A stretch of DNA of 64,000 nt, from positions 150,733-214,732 of the forward strand of contig NZ_KZ084331.1 in assembly GCF_002093975.1 (NCBI RefSeq). The letters run 5' to 3'. The notes under the pieces are model-generated. The model did no database searches. It was given only the letters and a program-made list of their open reading frames with translations, and was not told the origin of the DNA. How positions within the stretch are numbered: position 1 is the first letter of the stretch; each line of letters opens with the position of its first letter. This DNA comes from Thermoactinospora rubra (GTDB lineage: Bacteria; Actinomycetota; Actinomycetes; Streptosporangiales; Streptosporangiaceae). Positions 51,135 through 59,930 of the stretch are shown here, piece by piece. The position numbers and the translations under genes are program-made.

Positions 51135-52565
51135 ATGTTCACCCCCGTGTCCCGCCGATCATGGGTTCTCTGGGGGACGGCGCTCGCCTGGGCGGCGGGT
51201 CCCGGCCTGTACGACTGGCTCTGGTCCGAGACCGGCGACGAGCTGTACTTCTCCGCGGTCTCCGGCGGTTCCTGCCCGGGCCACTCCATTTACCTTTTCA
51301 TCGAGCAGCCGGTGTGGGCCGTCCTCGACTTCCCCCTCTTCTGGTACGGCGGCGCGCCCCTGATCCTCCTGGCCTTCGCCGCCTGGCACATCGGCATCCG
51401 CATCCGACGCGCCCGCGCCGGCCGGATCGCCGCCCGCTCCGCCGCCGCGACGCTGCTCTCGTTCTGCCTTCCCCAGCTGGTCTTGCTCACGGTCGACGCG
51501 GCGCTCGACCCGGGCTGCCTGGATCCCTGGGGCCCGCCGGACATGCTGACCTGGACGGTCGGCATGGGCCTGTACTCCCTCGTTCCCCCGCTCCTGATCC
51601 TGCACGCCGTCCGGGATCCCCGGCGGCTGCCCGTACGGCGGAGCCGCCCCGCCCGCGCGCTGGCCGCCGTCGTGGCCGCGACCGCCGTGCTGCTCCTCCC
51701 GTCACAGGCCACCCCTCCCGGCAAGGTGAGCACGGAGCGCGAACTCGACTGCGGCAGGTTCGGCGACGGGACCGTCACGGGACTCGGCGAGGCGGAGAAG
51801 TCCTTCCTGTGCCAGGTACGCCGCCACGCCTCCGACGACCCCGCCGTCGAGAGGTGGAAGGGCGTGCCCGACCGGATCGTGCTGGCCCAGGGCCGCCACC
51901 TGTGCGACCTGGCCACGCGCCACGGCGGCGACGTGAACGCGCCAGCCGTACGGGATGCCCCGCATGCGTCGCTGACCTCGGCACTGCCGAGGCTGTGCCC
52001 TCCGGTGGCCCGCGCCCAGGAGGCGGAGGCGCAGCGCCAACGGGAGGAAGAGGAGCGGTACGTGGCCGAGATGGAACGGGCCTGCGCCGCGCGCCCGAGG
52101 CACCGGCCCAGGATCAAGCCGGTACGGCAGGCGTCCGCCACCATGTGGACGGAGTTCTGGACGATCGACGCGCGGGAGGATGGCTACGGGGCCACCGCGC
52201 CCACTCTCATCGAGGAGCTGGTCGGCACCGCGCCGGGCGTGCTGTCCGTCTGGGCCGCCGACGAGGTGGGATTCGCCTGCGTGACGGGCGAGTCTTACGC
52301 CAGGCGGCCGCCGCTGCAGACGAAGGGCTGGCACGAGGTCGTCGACGTCGCCTACGAGAGCCCGACGGGTTCGCTCGTCATCACCGACATGTCAGGAAAG
52401 AGCCTGCCGGATCTCACCTCGGGCGGTCCCGGGGCGTACCGGGTGCGTGTCCACTTACGCGGCCGCGAGCTCGTCTACCAGCAGCCCGATCCTCCGGACG
52501 GCGCCGTCGAGCTGCTGATCATGGTGTATCCCGGCAAGGGGAAAGACACCGTCGTCTACCGGTGA
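51135..52565 (+). CDS. membrane protein with extracellular C-terminal domain, unknown
   Basis: A 476-residue protein I do not recognise. Four or five helices lie in the first 215 residues (WVLWGTALAWAAGPGLYDWL, APLILLAFAAWHIGI, TLLSFCLPQLVLLTV, GMGLYSLVPPLLILHAV, ALAAVVAATAVLLLP). A soluble part follows with two Cys-containing helices (ELDCGRFGDG, FLCQVRRH, HLCDLATRH), a charged coiled stretch (QEAEAQRQREEEERYVAEME) and a beta-rich end. The Cys spacing suggests disulfides outside the cell. The start has GGACAGG just upstream. Confidence 0.7.
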   Translation: MFTPVSRRSWVLWGTALAWAAGPGLYDWLWSETGDELYFSAVSGGSCPGHSIYLFIEQPVWAVLDFPLFWYGGAPLILLAFAAWHIGIRIRRARAGRIAARSAAATLLSFCLPQLVLLTVDAALDPGCLDPWGPPDMLTWTVGMGLYSLVPPLLILHAVRDPRRLPVRRSRPARALAAVVAATAVLLLPSQATPPGKVSTERELDCGRFGDGTVTGLGEAEKSFLCQVRRHASDDPAVERWKGVPDRIVLAQGRHLCDLATRHGGDVNAPAVRDAPHASLTSALPRLCPPVARAQEAEAQRQREEEERYVAEMERACAARPRHRPRIKPVRQASATMWTEFWTIDAREDGYGATAPTLIEELVGTAPGVLSVWAADEVGFACVTGESYARRPPLQTKGWHEVVDVAYESPTGSLVITDMSGKSLPDLTSGGPGAYRVRVHLRGRELVYQQPDPPDGAVELLIMVYPGKGKDTVVYR

Positions 52566-52590
52566 CCTCCGTCTCTCTGACGGAAAAGCC

Positions 52591-52619
52591 CGGAGGACCG
52601 GCCCCCGACCGGCCCTCCG
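52591..52619. terminator. bidirectional stem-loop terminator
   Basis: CGGAGG pairs with CCTCCG; after one mismatch CCGG pairs with CCGG around a 7-nt loop. It lies in the 76-bp space between the membrane-protein gene and the convergent hydrolase, with AAAA just left of it serving as a short U-run for leftward transcripts. Confidence 0.55.
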
Positions 52620-52641
52620 AGGTCCAGGAACCGCGGCGGCC

Positions 52642-53508
52642 CTAGCCGGCGAGGACCTGGCGCAGCGTCACGGCGAAGGCGTCCGGGTCGCCCGCCCAGC
52701 CGAACTCACCGCCGAGGAAGCCGCCGTGGTGGCTGGGGAAGACGACCGGCTTCATGCCGAGCCGTTCGGCGACCGCCACTCCCGCGCGGTGCGCCAGCTC
52801 TCCCTCCGACTCGGCGCCGACGCCGACGACGACGCGCGTCGAGGCCGCGCGGAGCGCCTCGAAGTCGAGCTGGTAGCGCGTGCCCGCGGTGATGTTCTGG
52901 CCAAACAGCGGATCGTCGCGGGAGCCGTCGTCCTCCGTCGGCAGGCCCAGCTCGGCCGGGCTCTGCACGGGCCGATCGGCGAAGTCGGCCGGGATCTCGC
53001 CCCGCCAGCTGGTGAGCGCGATGAACTTCGCCATCGCCGGCCCGAAGCCGTCCCGCTGGTATGTCCGGTGGATGTCCACGGTCGCCGCCAGCGCGTTCTC
53101 CCGATCCGGCAGGACCTCGATGGCCGGCGGCTCGTGCGCCACGAGCGTCCGCACCTGCTCCGGGTGCCGGGCCACCAGCGCCAGCGCGTTGACGGCGCCT
53201 CCGCTGCTGGCGAAGATGTCCACCGGCCCGCCGCCGAGCGCGCCGATCAGCCGGTGCAGGTCGTCGGCGTGCTGTTCGGGGGTCGACTCGATGGAACCGT
53301 CGGTCCGCCTGCTCCGGCTGACCCCGCGCGGGTCGTAGGTCACCACCGTACGGTCCTGGAAATGCCCGGCCAGGCTGGCGAACCCGCCGGCGTCCATCGG
53401 CGATCCGATCATCAGCAGGACCGGCTCGGTGGTCGCCTCGGCCTCGCGGACGTCGTAGGTGAGGACGGCCCCGGGCACTTCGAGGGTGTAGGTCTTGGGC
53501 TCGGTCAT
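52642..53508 (-). CDS. alpha/beta hydrolase
   Basis: A 288-residue hydrolase: VLLMIGSPMDAGGFASLAGHF (oxyanion region), VVTYDPRGVSRSRR, nucleophile elbow VDIFASSGGAVNAL, and the His in FPSHHGGFLG. The elbow has Ala-Ser-Ser-Gly-Gly instead of G-x-S-x-G, as in several actinobacterial esterase/epoxide-hydrolase-like proteins. The substrate is unknown. It stands alone, upstream of the TnpB element in opposite orientation. Confidence 0.87.
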   Translation of the reverse strand: MTEPKTYTLEVPGAVLTYDVREAEATTEPVLLMIGSPMDAGGFASLAGHFQDRTVVTYDPRGVSRSRRTDGSIESTPEQHADDLHRLIGALGGGPVDIFASSGGAVNALALVARHPEQVRTLVAHEPPAIEVLPDRENALAATVDIHRTYQRDGFGPAMAKFIALTSWRGEIPADFADRPVQSPAELGLPTEDDGSRDDPLFGQNITAGTRYQLDFEALRAASTRVVVGVGAESEGELAHRAGVAVAERLGMKPVVFPSHHGGFLGGEFGWAGDPDAFAVTLRQVLAG

Positions 53509-53548
53509 ATGATCGCTCCTTGCTCACCGGGCACCTGCAGGCTGGAGG

Positions 53549-53568
53549 CCCCGTCCTTCAGGGCGGGG
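53549..53568 (+). repeat. left-end hairpin of the TnpB element
   Basis: CCCCGTCC pairs with GGGCGGGG (eight pairs, one G-T) around TTCA. It resembles the right-end hairpin in stem, loop and the trailing GAGGA, as is usual for ends recognised by a single-strand transposase. Confidence 0.6.
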
Positions 53569-53637
53569 AGGAAAGCCGGAACGGCCGGACATGCTGATCT
53601 CCTGGTTTTGTCGGTGCCGGTCGGTAGATTGATCGGC

Positions 53638-54831
53638 ATGTCCCGCTACCGTCTCCAGCCGACGCCTGCCCAGGAGCAGGCGTTGCTGGAGCACTGCGGG
53701 CATGCCCGGTTCGTGTGGAACCTCGCCGTCGAGCAGCACCAGCATTGGAAGCCGGGACGAAAAAGCGCGCCGGGGTTCGCCGAGCAGTGCCGCCAGCTGA
53801 CCGAAGCCCGTGCCGAGTTCGACTGGCTGCGCGCCGGGTCGATCATCGTGCAGCAGCAGGCGCTCAAGGACTTCGCCCAGGCCATGGCCAACTTCTTCAA
53901 CGGCACCCACCGCCGCCCCACGTGGCGCAAGGCCGGGCGGGGTGAGGGCTTCCGCATCGTCGCCGTCAAGCCGGCCGATGTGCGCCGCCTGTCCCGCAAC
54001 GTCGGCGAGGTGAAGGTCCCCAAGGTGGGGTGGGTGCGGTTCCGCTGGTCGCGTGCCGTACCCGAGGGGGTGAAGTCCTACCGGATCACCCGCGACCGGG
54101 CGGGCCGCTGGCATGTCGCCTTCGCCGCCGCACCGGCGCCGATCGGCGCACCCGGGACCGGCGAGAGCGTGGGCGTGGACCGGGGCGTCGCTGTCTCGGC
54201 CGCGCTGTCCACCGGCGAGTTGCTGTCCGTGCCCGGCCTGCGCGAGACCGAGGCGGTACGGCTGGCCCGCCTGCAGCGGAAACTGGCCCGTGCCCAGCGC
54301 GGCAGCAACCGGCGGGCGAAGGTCAAGGCCGCCATCGCGAAGCTGAAGGCCCGCGAGGCCGACCGGCGCAAGGACTGGATCGAGAAGACCAGCACCCGCC
54401 TGGCGTCGCAGTTCGACGTGATCGCCGTCGAAGACCTCAACATCCCGGCCATGACCCGCTCGGCCAAGGGCACGATGGATGCGCCCGGCCGGAGCGTCCG
54501 CGCCAAGGCGGGCCTGAACCGGGGCATCCTCGCGGCCGGGTGGGGACGGCTGGTGGAGCGGCTGGAGCACAAGGCTCCCGGCCGCATCGTGAAGATCAAC
54601 CCGCGTTTCACGAGCCAGCGGTGCTCGGCGTGCGGGACCGTGGACCGGCAGGCGCGTGAGAGCCAAATGCGCTTCCGGTGCCGGTCCTGCGGCTACGCCG
54701 GCAACGCCGATGTGAACGCGGCCCGCAACATCCGGATGGCCGCCGCAGGGCATGCGGTGGATGCGCGGGGAGGCGACCGGGTTGCCGGGCCTGTGAACCG
54801 CGAACCTCAACCTGTCCTCCTGCCCGCGTAG
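53638..54831 (+). CDS. tnpB: TnpB, RNA-guided nuclease of IS200/IS605 type
   Basis: A 397-residue TnpB, the group ancestral to Cas12. It starts SRYRLQPTPAQEQALLEHCG and has an N-terminal helical/OB part with RPTWRKAGRGEGF. The RuvC catalytic triad is complete: Asp181 (GVDRGVA), Glu265 (AVEDLNIP), Asp358 (NADVNAARNI). A zinc ribbon between the last two has CSACG and CRSCG. TnpB cuts DNA next to a short motif using a guide from the element's right end, which keeps the element at its site. All active residues are present, so it may be active. Confidence 0.93.
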   Translation: MSRYRLQPTPAQEQALLEHCGHARFVWNLAVEQHQHWKPGRKSAPGFAEQCRQLTEARAEFDWLRAGSIIVQQQALKDFAQAMANFFNGTHRRPTWRKAGRGEGFRIVAVKPADVRRLSRNVGEVKVPKVGWVRFRWSRAVPEGVKSYRITRDRAGRWHVAFAAAPAPIGAPGTGESVGVDRGVAVSAALSTGELLSVPGLRETEAVRLARLQRKLARAQRGSNRRAKVKAAIAKLKAREADRRKDWIEKTSTRLASQFDVIAVEDLNIPAMTRSAKGTMDAPGRSVRAKAGLNRGILAAGWGRLVERLEHKAPGRIVKINPRFTSQRCSACGTVDRQARESQMRFRCRSCGYAGNADVNAARNIRMAAAGHAVDARGGDRVAGPVNREPQPVLLPA

Positions 54832-54878
54832 GGGGATGGGTTGGAATCCCCCGCCCTTCAAGCGGGGGAGGATGTCAA
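54700..54878 (+). ncRNA. predicted omegaRNA (right-end guide RNA scaffold)
   Basis: In this family the guide RNA is cut from the 3' part of the tnpB message and the right end. Here the right end has a 7-bp stem at 54848-54854/54862-54868 and ends at TCAA, position 54878. The guide should then be the first 16-20 bases beyond, starting TGCCTGCCCTATAGACC. The 5' limit is a guess. This is inference from the family, not visible transcription. Confidence 0.4.
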
Positions 54879-54968
54879 TGCCTGCCCTATAGACCGGCGG
54901 GAGCGGCGAAACTCATCGGCGCACGCAGCACTACCTTGCCCCGGCGCGAAGTACAGACGGCCGCGGGG

Positions 54969-55586
54969 TCAGATCCAGCCGTAACGGCGGGCGATGCGCA
55001 CGGCTTCATGCCGGTTCGCGGCCCCGAGCTTGCCGGCCGCCGAGTGGAGGTAGTTGCGCACCGTGCCGGGTGACAGCGACGCCCGCCGGGCCACCTCCTC
55101 CACCGGCATGCCCTCGGCGGCCAGCTCCAGCACGTCGGCCTCGCGCGGGGTCAGCGGGCTGTCGCCCGCGCTGATCGCCTCGGCGGCGAGCCGCGGGTCG
55201 ACGTAGCGGCCCCCGCCGTGGATCGTCCGTACGGCCTCGGCCAGAACGTCGGCGGTGACGGTCTTGGACAGGAACCCGCGAACCCCCGAGGACAGCGCCC
55301 GCTTCAGGTGCCCGGGACGGCCGTGGCTGGTGACGATCATCGTGCGGCACTCGGGTAGCCCTTCGTGGAGCATGCGGGCGACGGTCACGCCGTCCATGTC
55401 GGGCAACTGCAGATCGAGCACGGCGACGTCGGGGCGGGCGGCGCGGGCCATCGCGAGCGTCTCCGCGCCCGTCGCCGCCTGGGCCACCACGTGCAGATCC
55501 TCCTGGAGGGCCAGCAGCGCCGCGAGGGCGCCGCGGATGAGGTGCTCGTCCTCGGCGAGCAGGACGCGGATCGCCTCGGCGGTCAT
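54969..55586 (-). CDS. LuxR-family (NarL-type) response regulator
   Basis: A 205-residue response regulator. The receiver domain has IRVLLAEDEHLIRGAL (acidic pocket), the phospho-Asp in VAVLDLQLPDMDG, VTSHGRP and the Lys of LSKTVTADVL. The HTH is LTPREADVLELAAEGM followed by EEVARRASLSPGTVRNYLHSA. It overlaps the kinase stop (ATGA). It probably regulates the upstream hydrolase gene or a cell-envelope response. Confidence 0.94.
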   Translation of the reverse strand: MTAEAIRVLLAEDEHLIRGALAALLALQEDLHVVAQAATGAETLAMARAARPDVAVLDLQLPDMDGVTVARMLHEGLPECRTMIVTSHGRPGHLKRALSSGVRGFLSKTVTADVLAEAVRTIHGGGRYVDPRLAAEAISAGDSPLTPREADVLELAAEGMPVEEVARRASLSPGTVRNYLHSAAGKLGAANRHEAVRIARRYGWI

Positions 55587-56842
55587 CGAAGGTCCTCCTG
55601 CTCGACGGCGGGCAGCGGCAGCTCGGCGGTGAGCCGGAACCGGTCGGGCGGCTCGTGCCCGGCGACGATCCTGCCGCCGCCGGCCGCCAACCGCTCGGCG
55701 AGCCCGGGCAGGCCGTTGCCGGTCCACTCGCGCCGCTCCCCGCGCGGACCGGCCACCCCGTCATTCTCCATGGTCAGCATCAGCCGCCCGGCGTCGCCGT
55801 CCGGCACGCGGCGCAGGGACACCGTGCACACCCGTGCCTCGCTGTGCCGCAGCACGTTCGTCGTGCCCTCCCGCACCACCCAGCCGAGCGTGCGCTGCAC
55901 GTCGGCGGGCAGGCCGTACCCGTCGCCGCGCACCTCGCACCGGATCCCCGCCGAGGCGAGCACCGAACGCGCGCCCGCGAGCTCCGTGTCCAGGTCGGCG
56001 GTGCGGTACCCGCGCACGACCGCACGCACCTCGGCGAGCGAGTCCTGCGCGATCCGGCGCACCTCGAGCATCTCCTCGGCCGCCCCGGGCCGCTCCCGCT
56101 TGACCAGCTGGGCGGCGAGCTCGCTCTTGAGCGCCACGATGGACAGGTTCCGCCCCATCACATCGTGCAGGTCCCGGGCGAAGCGCAGGCGCTCCTCCGC
56201 GACCGCGAGGCGCGCCTGGGTCCTGCGGGCCCGCTCCAGCTCCCAGACCAGCCGCAGCGTCTTGACCGAGCTGCGGAAGGCGAGCACCACGGCGAGCATG
56301 AGGCCGCACAGCGCGGTCGCTGCGGGGATCGCCGCGTCCGCCGGCGCGCCCTCCAAGCCGGACACGGCGAGCTTGGCCGCGCCTCCCGCCACGATGGCGC
56401 CCATGGTCACCGGGAGCGGCACCGCCGCCGACAGTGCGGTCACGAACGCGACGACCAGGACGATCAGCAGGGCCGAGGCCGGGCCGTCCGGCTGGCCGGG
56501 CGTCGGGCCGGGATACGCCAGCGCGCCGATCGCGGCCCCCGCCACCGTGAGCGCGGCGGCGAGGGCGATCAGCCCGACCGGCGGGGGTCCGGCCCCGTCG
56601 CGGTCTTGCGCCAGGCAGCGGTCCAGCCCGGCGCGCACCAGCAGCAGGCACGCGCCGGCGTGTACGGCGGTGCCGGCCGCCACCGCCCACAGCGCCGGCG
56701 TACCGACCTCGGGCCCGACCATGGCGGCGGCGAGCACCGGCTCCGCGGCGAACATCCCGAACGAGGACACGCGGATCCACAGGTCGAAGCGCTCCGCCTG
56801 ACCTCGCCGCCGCCACTCCCGCAACCGACTCCTCATCCGCAC
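55583..56842 (-). CDS. sensor histidine kinase (HisKA_3 type)
   Basis: A 419-residue membrane kinase with about six hydrophobic helices in the first 200 residues, no large extracellular sensor loop, then the dimerisation/phospho-acceptor helix FARDLHDVMGRNLSI (His) and an ATPase domain with LGWVVREGTTNVLRHSEA (N-box) and NGLPGLAERLAAGGG (G-box). It is of the DesK/LiaS-like intramembrane-sensing kind. An ATG two codons after the GTG is an alternative start. It follows the lipase-like gene by 11 bp. Confidence 0.92.
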   Translation of the reverse strand: MRMRSRLREWRRRGQAERFDLWIRVSSFGMFAAEPVLAAAMVGPEVGTPALWAVAAGTAVHAGACLLLVRAGLDRCLAQDRDGAGPPPVGLIALAAALTVAGAAIGALAYPGPTPGQPDGPASALLIVLVVAFVTALSAAVPLPVTMGAIVAGGAAKLAVSGLEGAPADAAIPAATALCGLMLAVVLAFRSSVKTLRLVWELERARRTQARLAVAEERLRFARDLHDVMGRNLSIVALKSELAAQLVKRERPGAAEEMLEVRRIAQDSLAEVRAVVRGYRTADLDTELAGARSVLASAGIRCEVRGDGYGLPADVQRTLGWVVREGTTNVLRHSEARVCTVSLRRVPDGDAGRLMLTMENDGVAGPRGERREWTGNGLPGLAERLAAGGGRIVAGHEPPDRFRLTAELPLPAVEQEDLR

Positions 56843-56853
56843 TCACCGGGACG

Positions 56854-58086
56854 TTACGCCGGGAACCGCATCTCGGGCCAGCGCGGGGACGGCCCGTCGA
56901 GCAGCGGGCTCGGCCGGTGCGACAGGTGCCGGTCGAAGAACGCCCGCAGGTAGGTGCGCTGGACCAGGACAGAACGGGGCCCGCCGATGCCGCCGATCAT
57001 CTCGTCGACCTGCTCGGGCGGCAGCCCCATCGGGTGCTGCCGCAGCAGCACCTGCAGGTCGGTGAACGAGGAGTGTCCCGCCCCCTGCAGGCGCAGCTCC
57101 AGCCGCCAGCCGCGCAGCCGCGGCCACAGGGCCGCCCAGCCGGGGTCGTTGTGGCGCCCGTGCTCCGAGGAGCCGACCAGCAGGAACGGGCGGTCGAGCC
57201 CTGCCCGCAGGACCGGTCCGAACATCCCGCCGTCCAGGTTGGCGCCGGCTTTGATCCGCGCGTCGGCGTGCATCGCGGCCGCGCTCGTGGCGCCGCCCAG
57301 CGAGTGCCCGAACATGCCGACCCGGGACAGGTCGAACGCGCCCTTCATCCCTTTGGGCAGGGACCGCTCGCCGACGCCGGCGTCGTGCCCGCGGTCGAGC
57401 GCGGTCAGCCGGTCCAGGACGAACCGGACGTCGGCCTGGCGGGCGGCCACCGCCTTGGTGGCGACCGGGTCCGAGGGATCGTCGAAGTTCGGCGGCGGCG
57501 GGCTCGCGGCATGGGTCTCCAGCCGCCCGCCGGGGAACTCCACCGCGCCCGCGTCGTAGGTGTGGTCGACGGCCGCCACCACGTAGCCGTGGCTGGCCAG
57601 GTCCTCCACCAGCGCGGTGCTGGAGGCGCGGTCGGCGCCGAACCCGTGCGAGAAGAGCACCACCGGCCGTCCGCCGCGCCGCCGCTCCACCGGTGCCCCG
57701 ACATGTCCGTGCGTGTCCGGCAGGCGTACGGCACCGGCGGGAAGGCCGCGCAGGACGAGCGCCGCCACACCCGGCGAGAGCCATGGCGCCCGGGGATACC
57801 CGGCGACCGCCTTGGCCGGGTACCACAGCTGGACCATGAGCTCCCGGACGGGCTTGCCGGGCTTCCACGGGTCGCGGCGCGAACGGTCGACCAGGTGGAG
57901 GGCGACCGTGCCGATCCGGTGCGGGCCGGTCGGCGCCGGAAGCGTGAGCCGGACCGGCTGGGCCTGGCCGGTTGCGGACTCGGCCCGGACAGGCGCCACA
58001 GTCGCCCCGGCCGCGGAACCCGCGGCGAGGACCAGCCCGAGCGCCGACGCCAGCGCGACGCCGTACAGCAGAGGGAATCTCGTCAT
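56854..58086 (-). CDS. secreted PAF-acetylhydrolase/lipase-like alpha/beta hydrolase
   Basis: A 410-residue exported enzyme. The signal peptide (PLLYGVALASALGLVLAAG) leads to VALHLVDRSRRDPW and LMVQLWYPAK, as in PAF acetylhydrolase-like esterases; VVLFSHGFGADR is the oxyanion region, GMFGHSLGGAT the nucleophile elbow and GAGHSSFTD the His. It is in one operon with the two-component genes, so its product or substrate may be linked to the signal they detect. Confidence 0.9.
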   Translation of the reverse strand: MTRFPLLYGVALASALGLVLAAGSAAGATVAPVRAESATGQAQPVRLTLPAPTGPHRIGTVALHLVDRSRRDPWKPGKPVRELMVQLWYPAKAVAGYPRAPWLSPGVAALVLRGLPAGAVRLPDTHGHVGAPVERRRGGRPVVLFSHGFGADRASSTALVEDLASHGYVVAAVDHTYDAGAVEFPGGRLETHAASPPPPNFDDPSDPVATKAVAARQADVRFVLDRLTALDRGHDAGVGERSLPKGMKGAFDLSRVGMFGHSLGGATSAAAMHADARIKAGANLDGGMFGPVLRAGLDRPFLLVGSSEHGRHNDPGWAALWPRLRGWRLELRLQGAGHSSFTDLQVLLRQHPMGLPPEQVDEMIGGIGGPRSVLVQRTYLRAFFDRHLSHRPSPLLDGPSPRWPEMRFPA

Positions 58087-58174
58087 GTGTCCAGCGTCCG
58101 GTCCCGTACGGCTCCGCAGCAGTGCGGGCGGTCACCAGTTCGCATGCGCTTCCGCACGGTCCGCCCATGACGAA

Positions 58175-58198
58175 TCTCATATCGGGTCTCGTATCGGG
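58175..58198. promoter_or_regulatory. two adjacent 12-bp direct repeats
   Basis: TCTCATATCGGG and TCTCGTATCGGG follow each other with one mismatch. They lie in the 139-bp space between the leftward hydrolase-kinase-regulator operon and the ankyrin gene. Direct repeats about one turn apart suit a NarL-type regulator dimer, so autoregulation by the nearby response regulator is possible. Confidence 0.45.
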
Positions 58199-58225
58199 AC
58201 GGCTCGCAGGGGCTAGCGTGACGTC

Positions 58226-58891
58226 GTGGACGACGGCATGGACTTCGGCGCCATCGCCCGGCTGGTGCGGCGCGGCGATCTGGCGGCCCTCGCCGAGCTC
58301 GCCGACTCCGGATGGGACGTGGACCAGGACGGCGGCCGCACCGGGACGACCGCGCTCCTGGTGGCCTGCGAGTCCGGGCAGGCCGAGGTGGCCCGTTTCC
58401 TCCTCTCCCGCGGCGCCGATCCCAACCGGGTCCATCACGACGGCTGGAACTGCTACGACTCCAGCGCCCTGCCCGAGATCCGCGAACTCCTCGTCGCCCA
58501 CGGCTTCGACCTCCACGTCCGCCAGGCGACACAGGGCCGCGGCCTGGAGGCCCTGCGCGTCCTGTCCCCTCGGCGGCCGGCGAGCGAGACGTGGCGGGCG
58601 ACCGTCACCGGCACCGAGCCCACCGTCGAATACCTGACGCTCCCGTTTCCGCCGATGTCCGGACATATCGTCATAGAAACCACGACCGTGGGAGACCGGC
58701 GGTCGTTCGCCGTCGACGGCCCCGTCCACCGCAGCCATCGCCTGCCCGCCACCGGGGAGCCCGCGCAGACCACGATCGCCGTCACCATGGAACGCTTCCG
58801 CGGCGAGTTCAGGATCCGGCTCTTCTGCGAGGCCCTCATCCGCGGCAGCGACGGCCCACGCGACTTCTGGCTGCCCGACTGGACCGCCTGA
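58226..58891 (+). CDS. ankyrin-repeat protein
   Basis: A 221-residue protein with two or three ankyrin repeats in the first half (DLAALAELADSGWDVDQDG, TALLVACESGQAEVARFLLSRGADPN, ALPEIRELLVAHGFDLHV) and a beta-rich second half that I do not recognise (EYLTLPFPPMSGHIVIETTT, RFRGEFRIRLFCEALI). It probably binds a protein partner. The GTG start is used; an ATG four codons later is equally possible. Confidence 0.8.
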   Translation: MDDGMDFGAIARLVRRGDLAALAELADSGWDVDQDGGRTGTTALLVACESGQAEVARFLLSRGADPNRVHHDGWNCYDSSALPEIRELLVAHGFDLHVRQATQGRGLEALRVLSPRRPASETWRATVTGTEPTVEYLTLPFPPMSGHIVIETTTVGDRRSFAVDGPVHRSHRLPATGEPAQTTIAVTMERFRGEFRIRLFCEALIRGSDGPRDFWLPDWTA

Positions 58892-58915
58892 TCAGGCACG
58901 GACGTCAAAGGTCCG
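58881..58915. terminator. stem-loop between convergent genes
   Basis: The perfect palindrome GCCTGATCAGGC (58886-58897) covers the ankyrin gene stop, and outer arms GGACC and GGTCC enclose it. It reaches the stop of the convergent coiled-coil gene and could end transcripts from both sides. Confidence 0.45.
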
Positions 58916-59816
58916 CGCCACGGCGGTCATCGCCGGAGTCTTCTCCAGGAATGTGGTCTTCCCGGGGAGTACGGCCGCGCGTGCGGTCCGGCCGTGGGGG
59001 CGCGGCGCGCCGGGAGGCCTGGCTCCGGCGGCGGATGTCGTCCAGGATGTGCTGGAACAGCGCGCTGTCCTCGGCGGCCCTGGCGGCGGCGCGGTCGGGG
59101 AACATCAGCTCCCAGGCCCGGGTGGCGTCCGCGCTCAGCCGCTTGTAGTCGGCGGCCAGCGCCGTGGCGCTGCCGGCCAGTTTCGCCCAGGTGTCCGGCG
59201 AGGAGTCCCGTATCCGCTGGACCAGCCGGGTGCGGCGCTCGTCGAGCTCTTCCAGCCGGGCGCCGAGGCGGGCGACGGCGGCCGGGCCCGGAGGGTTGCC
59301 GCCGCCTCGGCCGCCACACCGGCCGCCGCTCGATCTGGCCGCCTTTCCCGGCTTCGCGGCCCTTCCCGGCGGCTGCGGCCGCCTCGTCGATGCGGGATCG
59401 GCCGGGGGTACGGCGAGCAGATCGTCGATGTCCGGGCGCGGCTTGGACGCGGCGGTCTCGCACTCCGACAGCGCTCTGGCCAGGGCGCCGAAGCTCTCGT
59501 AGGCGCGGCCCAGACGGCTCGCGGCCTCGCCCAGGGCCGGGTCGCCGGGCCGCAGCGCGACGATCTCGGACCTGCGCCGGTCGAGCTCCTCCAGCTTGGC
59601 CGCCATCGCCGCGCCGGGTTCCGGACTCCAGCTCTCTCGCTCGCGATCGAACCAGTAGCGCGCCGTACCTGACCAGGACTGGAGCGCCGAGCGATGCCGC
59701 CGCGCCTCGGCCAGCAGCCGAGCCCTCGCCAGCCCGCGCCACGCCACGACCGCCGCCGCGACGCCGACCGCCAACCCGGCAAGCACCATCTCGGTCGCAG
59801 CCATAACGCCATCCAT
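58905..59816 (-). CDS. coiled-coil membrane-anchored protein, unknown
   Basis: A 303-residue protein with one N-terminal helix in the membrane (EMVLAGLAVGVAAAVVAWRGLA), two charged helical regions (AAMAAKLEELDRRRSEIVAL and LGARLEELDERRTRLVQRI), a Pro/Arg/Gly-rich link between them and a basic, acidic-ended tail. The two helical parts are similar to each other (KLEELDRRR and RLEELDERR), which suggests an internal duplication. No family is recognised. It is divergent from the helical-repeat gene and may act with it. An ATG four codons later is an alternative start. Confidence 0.6.
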   Translation of the reverse strand: MDGVMAATEMVLAGLAVGVAAAVVAWRGLARARLLAEARRHRSALQSWSGTARYWFDRERESWSPEPGAAMAAKLEELDRRRSEIVALRPGDPALGEAASRLGRAYESFGALARALSECETAASKPRPDIDDLLAVPPADPASTRRPQPPGRAAKPGKAARSSGGRCGGRGGGNPPGPAAVARLGARLEELDERRTRLVQRIRDSSPDTWAKLAGSATALAADYKRLSADATRAWELMFPDRAAARAAEDSALFQHILDDIRRRSQASRRAAPPRPDRTRGRTPREDHIPGEDSGDDRRGADL

Positions 59817-59930
59817 CGCCAAGCCGGAACACACCGGCCTCCGCCAGGCCCGACCTCATCGTGCCGTACGGCGGAGGCCCGGGAAAGGAGGCCGGGGAAA
59901 GCAGCCCGGGACGGACACATCGGTCGTCAC

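Larger units (their letters stand above)
53541..54878 (+). mobile_element. IS200/IS605-type element carrying tnpB only
   Basis: The element consists of a tnpB gene between two similar hairpins, each with the loop TTCA in a C/G-rich stem followed by GAGGA. The right end closes with TCAA, the right cleavage tetranucleotide known from IS608-type elements. No Y1 transposase (tnpA) is adjacent, so movement would need a transposase from elsewhere. The left limit is approximate; I could not fix the left cleavage site. No target duplication is expected in this family. Confidence 0.75.

Noticed and set aside
53509..53640. tnpA or a tnpA remnant left of tnpB
   Set aside because: No HUH or Y1 motif occurs in any frame between the hydrolase start and tnpB.
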